In this document: positions 1 to 6,760 of the stretch, one piece after another
How positions within the stretch are numbered: the stretch's first letter is position 1
Layout of the letters: each line of letters opens with the position of its first letter
Notes under the pieces: model-generated
The model's database searches: none
Told to the model about the DNA's origin: nothing
What the model saw: the letters and a program-made list of their open reading frames with translations, nothing else
Position numbers and translations under genes: made by a program
Source of the DNA: Pseudomonadaceae bacterium
Lineage (GTDB): Bacteria > Pseudomonadota > Gammaproteobacteria > Pseudomonadales > Pseudomonadaceae
Reading direction: 5' to 3'
Length of the DNA stretch: 34,055 bases
Assembly (NCBI GenBank): GCA_019745275.1
Contig: JAIETJ010000124.1
Location: 1-34,055 of the forward strand

Positions 1-245
1 CCGCCGCCGCCAGTCCAACCCTGCGCGCGGGCGCCTGGGTAACGCCTGCGCTGCTAATCCACGGCTCGGCTGATGGCACCATTGCCGCCCAGCAAAGCAC
101 CGATTTTGCCGCTGTGATCGGTGCGGCCGTGATTACTGTGGCCGGCGCCGATCATTCCTTTGCGGTTTTTGGCGACCCGCTGGCGGCCCTGCCGGCAAGC
201 GCCAAAAGCGTGTTTGATTTTATCGACGGAGCGACTGAAAAATGA
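1..245 (+). CDS. C-terminus of an alpha/beta-hydrolase-fold protein (5' end outside window)
   Basis: An open frame runs in from the left edge (first full codon at 3) and stops with TGA at 243-245, leaving about 80 residues. It contains LLIHGSADGTI (Asp codon 72-74), then about 25 residues later GADHSF (His codon 153-155). This spacing and context match the C-terminal half of alpha/beta-hydrolases such as dienelactone hydrolase-like esterases, where this Asp and His complete the Ser-Asp-His triad. The nucleophile Ser and substrate-defining parts lie outside the window. The stop overlaps the start of the next gene (ATG at 242), so the two are probably co-transcribed. If the block is a prophage, this could be a hydrolase domain carried by a tail or receptor-binding protein; that is inference. 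Confidence 0.6.
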   Translation, partial: AAASPTLRAGAWVTPALLIHGSADGTIAAQQSTDFAAVIGAAVITVAGADHSFAVFGDPLAALPASAKSVFDFIDGATEK

Positions 246-1204
246 GCCAGTTTTCTCAATTTTTCGAGGCCGCCAGCGGCGCGTCTGCTGGCCAGGCGGG
301 CAATATTTTTGCCGGCATTCGCCCGCCCAAAATGGCGACGTTTGGCAATAGCCATAACTATTCGGTGGCCAATCAGTGGGCCACCGAGAATTTTATTATT
401 CCTGAGCTGCCGGGCTACGCCCTGGGAATCAATTTCGGGTCAAAGGTGGTGGTAGCGACCTGGAATAATGTCCCCGTGTGGTCGGCAAATGATGGCGTCA
501 CGGGTGGCGGTTCAATTATTAATGGCTTTATTTATAATCAAAAACTTAGCAAGTGGTATTTATCCACGACCGTTACCGGCGCCGGGGTGTATGACGTTAA
601 TATGCTGACCGGCGCCCGTACTCTGGTTACGGCGGTTGTGCCCGCCTTTCTTTCTCAGAGCTATCCAGACAAAGCATGCCGCTCTTACTGTACGGCTGAT
701 GGGCTTTATGAATGGCGCGACGGCGACACCATCCGCAAATACAGCCAGGCGTTTGTCGAGGTGCAGCGCCGCACGTTTGTCGCGGCCAATAACGTCAATT
801 CTTACCTGTGGTATTACACCGAAGATTGCAAGGTTCGCGCGCAGTCGATCACGTCATGGAAGGGCCATGGGAGTGCCAGCGGCATAACTGTTAACCCTCT
901 GGTGCCGATCTTAGTAATTGAGCGGTTCGGCAGTCGTCGGATTGTCCAGCTAACCGCAGAAATGGTTTTTAGTGCTAGGGGCGCCCCCCTTTTAGTGGGC
1001 GCGATGACGCCAATGGTTCCAGTCGGTTACGACTGCTTTATGGGTAACGCGGTTCGGCTTGCCAAGGATGTGCGCGACACTTCGGCCGTGGCTGACTCCT
1101 ATTTGGTGGATCGCGTGGATTATGACCGCTGGCTTAATGATGTGGCCGATGCCCTGGGAATGCCGGCCGGCCCCGCGTTTTACGGAGATTGGGTAAATGT
1201 CTAA
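242..1204 (+). CDS. Unknown protein, 320 aa, possibly phage tail-associated
   Basis: I do not recognise this protein. It has no signal peptide and no membrane segment. It is rich in Gly, Ala, Val, Asn, Trp and Tyr, with repeated short beta-prone stretches (ATWNNVPVW, KWYLSTTV, YLWYYTEDCKV), as in structural or beta-propeller/fibre proteins. The last 40 residues become charged and helical (VDRVDYDRWLNDVADALG). The ATG at 242 overlaps the upstream stop by ATGA, with GGAG at 228-231 as a likely ribosome site. The stop overlaps the next gene by 8 bases. Tight head-to-tail packing and the absence of a housekeeping match suggest a phage or tail-like module. That assignment is inference only. Confidence 0.65.
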   Translation: MSQFSQFFEAASGASAGQAGNIFAGIRPPKMATFGNSHNYSVANQWATENFIIPELPGYALGINFGSKVVVATWNNVPVWSANDGVTGGGSIINGFIYNQKLSKWYLSTTVTGAGVYDVNMLTGARTLVTAVVPAFLSQSYPDKACRSYCTADGLYEWRDGDTIRKYSQAFVEVQRRTFVAANNVNSYLWYYTEDCKVRAQSITSWKGHGSASGITVNPLVPILVIERFGSRRIVQLTAEMVFSARGAPLLVGAMTPMVPVGYDCFMGNAVRLAKDVRDTSAVADSYLVDRVDYDRWLNDVADALGMPAGPAFYGDWVNV

Positions 1205-1622
1205 TTTTGTTTCATTTCCGCTTAAGCGTGATGATGTTCGGGTGGTGTACCCGGATGACATCGCGGCGTTTTCCGATGTGGTCATTGTCGGGGACGTTGT
1301 CCACGCCCGTTACGGTGGCGCCCTCGTGCTGGCTCCTTCTGACTATTTCCGCCAGCAACTGGCCGGCGCTGCCGTGTCCGCGGTCAAGCGCGGCGCTTTC
1401 CAGGTTATCGCCGAACTGGACGGCGAAGGTGCCTGGCGCCGGCTGCGCGCTGACGACAAAAAGGCGCTGGGCGATGCCACGTTGTTTAATCAGTTGCTGA
1501 CCAGTCGTGAGGCTGTCCGCGCCAGCTCTAACGAACTGGAGACACAGCTTCAGACTATGAGCTACGACGAGCTGACCCTGTTCGACCCACTGCCGCTCCT
1601 GCGCAAGACAGCAGATCTCTAA
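1197..1622 (+). CDS. Unknown small protein, 141 aa, partner of the preceding gene
   Basis: The function is not recognised. The ATG at 1197 has GGAG at 1184-1187 and overlaps the upstream coding end by 8 bases, so translation is probably coupled. The N-terminal half is beta-rich (residues 1-60, with VRVVYPDDIAAF and VVIVGDVVHARYGGALVL). The C-terminal half is helical and charged, with a possible short coiled coil (EAVRASSNELETQLQTM). That layout is common for small tail-fibre assembly or baseplate accessory proteins encoded directly after a fibre gene. No specific motif proves this. It is the last gene of the accessory block before the non-coding junction. Confidence 0.6.
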   Translation: MSNFVSFPLKRDDVRVVYPDDIAAFSDVVIVGDVVHARYGGALVLAPSDYFRQQLAGAAVSAVKRGAFQVIAELDGEGAWRRLRADDKKALGDATLFNQLLTSREAVRASSNELETQLQTMSYDELTLFDPLPLLRKTADL

Positions 1623-1643
1623 CTCACCTCATTAATCTTCAAA

Positions 1644-1670
1644 GCAAAGCGTGGCTCACGCCGGCTTTGC
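1644..1670 (+). terminator. Hairpin after the accessory block
   Basis: GCAAAGC (1644-1650) pairs with GCTTTGC (1664-1670), and an inner GTG/CAC pairing shortens the loop. It lies 22 bases after the stop of the last accessory gene. There is no clear U-tract after it, so termination is plausible but not certain. Confidence 0.4.
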
Positions 1671-1683
1671 ATTTGGAAAGTGT

Positions 1684-1761
1684 TAAACCTGGTGCAGCCC
1701 ACCTATGCCAAATAAAGCGCAAGCAATCGCTAAACCCAGCGCAGCCCACCTATGCCAAATA
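1684..1761. repeat. Two-copy direct repeat, 47-bp period
   Basis: A 31-base unit occurs at 1684-1714 and 1731-1761. The last 21 bases (1694-1714 and 1741-1761, beginning GCAGCCCACC and ending GCCAAATA) are identical. The preceding ten bases differ at three positions. A shorter TGCCAAAT echo follows at about 1774. It could be a phage attachment or integrase arm-site region, or a local duplication. Confidence 0.7.
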
Positions 1762-1875
1762 TCTCGCGAGATGGTGCCAAATCCGGCGCGCGCTTACACA
1801 AGCGCCCCTTTTCAGGAGGCCGAACGTAATCGTTGTGCAGTGGGTTGAGCGGCAGGATGCCGCGAGAGCTGTGTT

Positions 1876-2080
1876 GGGCCACGGATGGCCCGTCACAGCG
1901 GGCCCACGGAGCAATGATGGAGTGAGGGGAGTCGAGCGTAGCGAGACCCGGATGGCAGGGGCAAGCCTTCTTGGTTACTTCTGGGGCGACTGCCAGAAGT
2001 GACTCGCCGTAAGGGCGAAACCAATGGATCAAACACAACCGCAGCTGCGTTCGATCGACAGCAAAAGCATCGAAAGATGC
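1876..2080. repeat. Multi-hairpin intergenic element, probably a dispersed repeat
   Basis: Four compact perfect stems sit close together: GGGCCA/TGGCCC with a CGGA loop (1876-1891), ACTTCTGG/CCAGAAGT with an 8-base loop (1977-2000), TCGCC/GGCGA with a 5-base loop (2004-2018), and GCATC/GATGC with a GAAA loop (2067-2080). The stretch between is non-coding. Its wording (AGTCGAGCGTAGCGAGAC, then CTTCTTGGTTACTTCTGG) resembles sequence I remember as recurring between genes in Pseudomonas genomes. The repeat status is inference from memory; the hairpins are seen directly. The rest of 1762-2144 holds nothing else I can name. Confidence 0.55.
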
Positions 2081-2144
2081 ATTCAGCTAGAGCTCTGCCT
2101 GCAAGGTTGTTGGCTCCTAGCTACACATAACGGGTATATAGCCA

Positions 2145-2177
2145 AAACCAAACCCCGCACGCGGCGGGGTTTGGTTT
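2145..2177 (-). terminator. Rho-independent terminator of aceEF
   Basis: A perfect 14-bp stem, AAACCAAACCCCGC (2145-2158) against 2164-2177, has a 5-base loop. Read on the minus strand it lies 23 bases past the aceF stop and the descending arm ends in a T-rich stretch. The stem is symmetric enough to act from both sides. Confidence 0.85.
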
Positions 2178-2200
2178 GCAGCAATTCGAGCCTTTAAGCC

Positions 2201-3856
2201 CTAAAGCAGCAATGTACGGATATCCCCCAGCACCTCGCCGAGGCGCTTGGTGAAGCGCGCGGCGGCGGCGCCGTTGATGACACGGTGGTCGTAGGACAGC
2301 GACAGCGGCAACATCAAGCGGGGCTGAAATGCCGCACCATCCCACACCGGCTGCATGCTGGCTTTACTCACGCCCAAGATCGCCACCTCAGGCGCGTTGA
2401 CGATCGGCGTGAAACCGCTGCCGCCGATATGCCCCAAGCTTGAAATGGTGAAGCAGGCGCCTTGCATGTCATCGGCGGCGAGTTTTTTAGTGCGGGCTTT
2501 TTCCGCCAGCGCGGCCGCTTCGCCCGCCAGTTGCAGCAGGCTCTTTTGGTCGACATCCTTGATAACCGGCACCAGCAGGCCTTCTGGGGTGTCGACGGCG
2601 AAGCCGATGTTGACGTACTTCTTGCGAATGATCGCCTTACCAGACGGCGCCAGCGAGCTGTTGAAATCCGGCAGTTCTTTGAGCAAATGCGCGCAGGCTT
2701 TCAGTAGCAACGGCAACACGGTGAGCTTAACCCCGGCCTTCTCGGCCACGGCTTTTTGCGCGATGCGGAAGGCTTCCAGTTCAGTGATGTCGGCGGCGTC
2801 GAACTGGGTCACGTGCGGCACGTTGAGCCAGCTGCGGTGCAGGTTGCTGGCGCCGACTTGCATCAGTCGGGTCATCGGCACTTCTTCGATTTCACCGAAC
2901 TTGCTGAAGTCGATCTCGGGAATCGCTGGGATGCCAGCACCGCCGCTTGCGCCGGCAGCCGGGGCTTGCTTGGCCTTGAGCAGCATCGCTTTGACGTGGG
3001 CTTGCACGTCCTCTTTGAGGATCCGGCCTTTTGGTCCGTTGCCTGGCACCGCCGCCAACTCGACACCGAACTCGCGCGCCAGCAGACGCACCGCAGGACC
3101 GGCGTGTACCTTGGCGCCATCACGCTTGGCAGTGGTACCCACGCTGGCCGCGGCGGCGGCTAGTGAGGCAATCGCGCTCACTTCGGCGGCGACCGCCGGA
3201 TGAGCGCCGGCCGGGACCTTATGCACATCGCTGGCGGCTGCAGCCGGTGCTGGTGTTCCCGCTGGAGCCGCAGCGGAGCCGACTACCTTCAGCTGGAGAA
3301 TAAAGTCGCCTGTGCCGACTTCGTCTTCCAGTTTGACGCCGATGCTTTCCACTACGCCGGCCACCGGCGAGGGGATTTCCATGCTGGCTTTGTCTGACTC
3401 TAAGGTAATCAGCGACTGGTCGACTTCGACGCTATCGCCGACCTTGATCAGCATTTCGATGATCTTGGCTTTGCCAGCCGAGCCGATATCCGGCACATGC
3501 ACGTCCAGCACGCTGCTGGTCTGCGTGGTTGGCGCCGCAGCGGCGGCTGGCGCTGGCGCCGGGGTTGCAGGTGCTGCCGCTTGAGGCGCTGCAGTCGGTG
3601 CTGCTGGCGCGACATCGGCCGCCCCTTCGACTTCCAGCTCGAGCAGTTCGTCGCCTTCCTTTAAATGGTCGCCGAGTTTTATCTTCAGGCTTTTCACCAC
3701 GCCGGCTTTGGGCGCTGGAATTTCCATGCTGGCCTTGTCCGACTCTAAGGTCAGCAGGCTTTGATCGGCTTCGATCCGGTCGCCAATTTTGACGAACAGC
3801 TCAATCACCTCGCCGCCACCGCTGCCGATGTCGGGTACGCGAATTAATTCACTCAT
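2201..3856 (-). CDS. aceF: Dihydrolipoyl acetyltransferase, E2 of pyruvate dehydrogenase
   Basis: This is the core E2 of the cytoplasmic pyruvate dehydrogenase complex. It carries acetyl groups on lipoyl-lysines from E1 to coenzyme A. It has 551 residues. Two lipoyl domains each show ESDKASMEIP, with the modified lysines at K41 and K156. Ala/Pro-rich linkers follow each one. The E1/E3-binding domain is at about 250-290 (GPAVRLLAREFGVEL to GPKGRILKEDV), and the catalytic domain runs to the end. The active site reads SYDHRVINGA, with His524 and Asn528 where E. coli has His and Asp. I recall the same Asn in Azotobacter and Pseudomonas enzymes. E. coli AceF has three lipoyl domains; two is usual here. 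The ATG follows AAGGAG 11 bases after the aceE stop, so the two genes form an operon. Confidence 0.97.
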   Translation of the reverse strand: MSELIRVPDIGSGGGEVIELFVKIGDRIEADQSLLTLESDKASMEIPAPKAGVVKSLKIKLGDHLKEGDELLELEVEGAADVAPAAPTAAPQAAAPATPAPAPAAAAAPTTQTSSVLDVHVPDIGSAGKAKIIEMLIKVGDSVEVDQSLITLESDKASMEIPSPVAGVVESIGVKLEDEVGTGDFILQLKVVGSAAAPAGTPAPAAAASDVHKVPAGAHPAVAAEVSAIASLAAAAASVGTTAKRDGAKVHAGPAVRLLAREFGVELAAVPGNGPKGRILKEDVQAHVKAMLLKAKQAPAAGASGGAGIPAIPEIDFSKFGEIEEVPMTRLMQVGASNLHRSWLNVPHVTQFDAADITELEAFRIAQKAVAEKAGVKLTVLPLLLKACAHLLKELPDFNSSLAPSGKAIIRKKYVNIGFAVDTPEGLLVPVIKDVDQKSLLQLAGEAAALAEKARTKKLAADDMQGACFTISSLGHIGGSGFTPIVNAPEVAILGVSKASMQPVWDGAAFQPRLMLPLSLSYDHRVINGAAAARFTKRLGEVLGDIRTLLL

Positions 3857-3867
3857 CGTTGCGCTCC

Positions 3868-6513
3868 TTAGCAGTCCAGTGGGTTGAGTTTTTCCGGGTT
3901 GATACCAAACCGCACGATGGCCTCGGCCACTACTTTAGGTTCGATATCGCCACGGTCGGCGAGGGCTTCTAGGGCCGCCAAAACTACCCAGTTACGGTCT
4001 ACTTCGAAGAAGTGCCGGAGTTTTTTACGGCTGTCGCTGCGCCCGAAACCGTCGGTGCCCAGCACCTTGAATTCCTTGCTTGGCACCCACTGGCGAATCT
4101 GCTCAGCGAACAGCTTCATGTAATCGGTAGAAGCAATCACCGGGCCTTTACGGCCGCCCAGGCACTGCTCGACATAGCTTGGCTGTGGCTTTTGTTGTGG
4201 GTGCAGGCGGTTGCGGCGCTCCACGGCCAGACCGTCGCGGCGCAGTTCGTTGAAGCTGGTGACGCTCCACACATCGGCCGCGACGTTGAACTCGTCACGC
4301 AGAATTATTGCCGCTTCACGCACTTCACGCAGGATGGTGCCGGAGCCTAGAAGCTGCACGTGGTGCGCTGCTTCTTTTTTGTCTTCTTCGAGCAGATACA
4401 TGCCTTTGATGATGCCCTGCTCAACGCCGGCCGGGATGGCCGGTTGCTGGTAGGACTCGTTCATCACGGTGATGTAGTAGAAGACGTCTTGCTGCTCTTC
4501 GGTCATCTTCTGCATGCCGTCTTGGATGATCACCGCCAGCTCGTAGCCGTAGGTCGGATCATAAGTGCGGCAGTTGGGGATGGTGGCGGCCAGAATATGG
4601 CTGTGGCCATCTTCGTGCTGCAGGCCTTCGCCGTTGAGGGTGGTGCGCCCGGCGGTGCCGCCGATCAAAAAACCACGGGTGCGGCTGTCGCCAGCGGCCC
4701 AAGCGAGGTCGCCAATGCGCTGAAAGCCGAACATTGAATAGAAGATATAGAACGGCAGCATCGGCTGGTTGTGGGTGGAGTATGAGGTGCCTGCGGCAAT
4801 GAAGGAACTCATGGCGCCGGCTTCGTTGATGCCTTCTTCGAGGATCTGGCCCTTCTTGTCCTCGCGGTAGAACATCACCTGGTCTTTATCCACTGGCTCG
4901 TACAGCTGACCGACCGAGGAGTAGATGCCGAGTTGGCGGAACATGCCTTCCATGCCGAAGGTGCGCGCTTCGTCCGGGATGATCGGCACGATGCGCTGGC
5001 CGATGTTCGGGTCCTTGATCAGTTGCGCGAGAACCCGCACGAAGGCCATGGTGGTGGAGATTTCGCGGTCACCGGAGCCGTCGAGGATGGCCTTGAGGGT
5101 TTCCAGTGGCGGCGTTGGAATGCTCAGGCTCTTGGCCCGACGCTGCGGCACGAAGCCGCCGAGGGCGGCGCGGCGCTCGCTCAGGTAACGGGCTTCGGCG
5201 CTGCCTTCTTCCGGGCGGAGAAACGGCAGGCTTTCCAGCTGATCGTCTTGGACCGGGATGTCGAAACGGTCGCGGAACTGCTTGAGGCTGTCGATATCGA
5301 CTTTCTTGGTGTTGTGCGCGGTGTTTTTTGCCTCGCCCGCGCCGGTGCCATAACCCTTGACGGTCTTGGCCAAGATTACCGTTGGCTGTTCTTGGTGATT
5401 GACCGCCTGATGATAGGCCGCATAGACCTTGTACGGGTCGTGGCCGCCACGGTTGAGCTTCCAAATCTCGTCGTCGGAGAGGTCAGCGACCATCGCTTTG
5501 AGTTCTGGCGAGTTGAAGAAGTGATCGCGCACGAAAGCGCCGTCTTTGGCCTTGTAATTCTGGTATTCGCCGTCGATCACTTCATCCATGCGCCGCTGCA
5601 GGATACCGTCGACGTCTTTGGCCAATAGTGGGTCCCAGAAGCGGCCCCAGACCACCTTGTTGACGTTCCAGCCGCCGCCACGGAACACCCCTTCCAGCTC
5701 TTGGATGATCTTGCCGTTGCCGCGTACCGGGCCGTCGAGGCGCTGCAGGTTGCAGTTGATGACGAAGATTAGGTTGTCGAGTTTCTCGCGTCCGGCCAGC
5801 GAGATTGCCCCGAGGGATTCCGGCTCGTCGCACTCGCCGTCGCCCATAAAGCACCAGACTTTCTGCTTGCCGGCCGGGATAAAACCGCGTGCTTCTAGGT
5901 ACTTCATAAAGCGTGCTTGGTAGATCGCTTGGATCGGGCCCAAGCCCATCGATACCGTCGGGAACTGCCAGAAGTCCGGCATCAGCCAAGGGTGCGGGTA
6001 GGACGACAGGCCTTGGCCATCGACTTCCTGACGGAAGTTGTTCATCTGCTCTTCGCTGATGCGCCCTTCCATAAAGGCGCGAGCGTAAACGCCGGGCGAT
6101 GCATGACCTTGGAAGAAGATCAGGTCGCCACCGTGCTCGTCGGTTGGCGCTTGGAAGAAGTAGTTGAAACCGATGTCATACAGGGTCGCCGAGGAAGCAA
6201 AGCTGGAGATGTGCCCGCCTAGATCGGAGTCTTTTAAATTGGTGCGCATCACCATGGCCAGCGCATTCCAGCGCACCAACGAGCGAATGCGGCGTTCCAT
6301 AAACAGGTCGCCAGGCATGCGTGCTTCGTGGGTCAGCGGGATGGTGTTGCGGTATGGCGTGGTGATCGCATACGGCAGCTGTGAACCACTGCGGGTGGCC
6401 AACTCGCCCATGCGGGTCATCAGGTAGTGCGCGCGGTCTTCACCCTCGTTATCAAGGACGGACTCAAGGGCGTCCAGCCATTCCTGGGTTTCGACGGGAT
6501 CGAGGTCTTGCAT
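3868..6513 (-). CDS. aceE: Pyruvate dehydrogenase E1 component (homodimeric type)
   Basis: This thiamine-diphosphate enzyme decarboxylates pyruvate and acetylates the lipoyl groups of AceF. It has 881 residues, the full length of the homodimeric AceE family. The ThDP/Mg motif starts with GDGECDEPE at residue 224 and ends at VINCNLQ, the GDG-x(~27)-N pattern. Further conserved stretches include HNQPMLPFYIFYSMFGFQR, the DGHSH segment and the end FGINPEKLNPLDC. The start ATG has GGAG about 8 bases upstream (read on the minus strand). The gene leads the aceE-aceF operon, whose promoter must lie in 6514-6760, where the dyad copies sit. The gene is intact and ordinary for the genus. Confidence 0.97.
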   Translation of the reverse strand: MQDLDPVETQEWLDALESVLDNEGEDRAHYLMTRMGELATRSGSQLPYAITTPYRNTIPLTHEARMPGDLFMERRIRSLVRWNALAMVMRTNLKDSDLGGHISSFASSATLYDIGFNYFFQAPTDEHGGDLIFFQGHASPGVYARAFMEGRISEEQMNNFRQEVDGQGLSSYPHPWLMPDFWQFPTVSMGLGPIQAIYQARFMKYLEARGFIPAGKQKVWCFMGDGECDEPESLGAISLAGREKLDNLIFVINCNLQRLDGPVRGNGKIIQELEGVFRGGGWNVNKVVWGRFWDPLLAKDVDGILQRRMDEVIDGEYQNYKAKDGAFVRDHFFNSPELKAMVADLSDDEIWKLNRGGHDPYKVYAAYHQAVNHQEQPTVILAKTVKGYGTGAGEAKNTAHNTKKVDIDSLKQFRDRFDIPVQDDQLESLPFLRPEEGSAEARYLSERRAALGGFVPQRRAKSLSIPTPPLETLKAILDGSGDREISTTMAFVRVLAQLIKDPNIGQRIVPIIPDEARTFGMEGMFRQLGIYSSVGQLYEPVDKDQVMFYREDKKGQILEEGINEAGAMSSFIAAGTSYSTHNQPMLPFYIFYSMFGFQRIGDLAWAAGDSRTRGFLIGGTAGRTTLNGEGLQHEDGHSHILAATIPNCRTYDPTYGYELAVIIQDGMQKMTEEQQDVFYYITVMNESYQQPAIPAGVEQGIIKGMYLLEEDKKEAAHHVQLLGSGTILREVREAAIILRDEFNVAADVWSVTSFNELRRDGLAVERRNRLHPQQKPQPSYVEQCLGGRKGPVIASTDYMKLFAEQIRQWVPSKEFKVLGTDGFGRSDSRKKLRHFFEVDRNWVVLAALEALADRGDIEPKVVAEAIVRFGINPEKLNPLDC

Positions 6514-6594
6514 GGCTTGCTCCAGGGCGTAAAGGCTTCCAGAATCGGTAGCCTGGGTGCGCGGCTGGCCTTGTGGGCCGAGCGCGGAAATTAT

Positions 6595-6689
6595 TAGTTT
6601 TACCGGGGTTAATCCGGGCTTCTGTAGTTTTACTACATATTGACGTTCGAATCAGCTTTTTTGCTACATTTCTGAGTAGTAAAACTACA
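6595..6689. promoter_or_regulatory. Two-and-a-half copies of a TGTAGTTTTACTACA dyad between aceE and glnE
   Basis: TGTAGTTTTACTACA at 6623-6637 is an inverted repeat with TGTAG/CTACA arms. AGTAGTAAAACTACA at 6675-6689 is its reverse complement with one mismatch. A partial copy, TAGTTTTAC, is at 6595-6603. Matched positions are 30 and about 52 bases apart, close to whole helical turns. Repressors that recognise TGTA(G/A)T-A/T-rich-A(C/T)TACA dyads include HexR (RpiR family), which controls central carbon genes in Pseudomonas. HexR, or a PdhR/FadR-like regulator, acting on aceEF is inference. A TATATT at 6729-6734 is a possible -10 box for glnE, with no good -35. The rest of 6514-6760 shows no gene. 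Confidence 0.6.
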
Positions 6690-6760
6690 AAGAGGCGGCG
6701 GGTGCCACCTGATGTGCCGTTAATTTTTTATATTCTGCTGACTGTTTTAGAGGATAGACC

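Noticed and set aside
1684..1761. Possible CRISPR array
   Set aside because: Only two repeat copies, a 16-base spacer between units, and no cas genes in the window.
1667..2002. Open frame of 111 codons in the junction region
   Set aside because: It crosses the direct repeat and hairpins, has no ribosome site, and its sequence is explained by the structured repeat element.
2355..3203. 282-codon plus-strand frame opposite aceF
   Set aside because: Low-complexity Ala/Ser composition from the reversed Ala/Pro linkers of aceF; not a gene.
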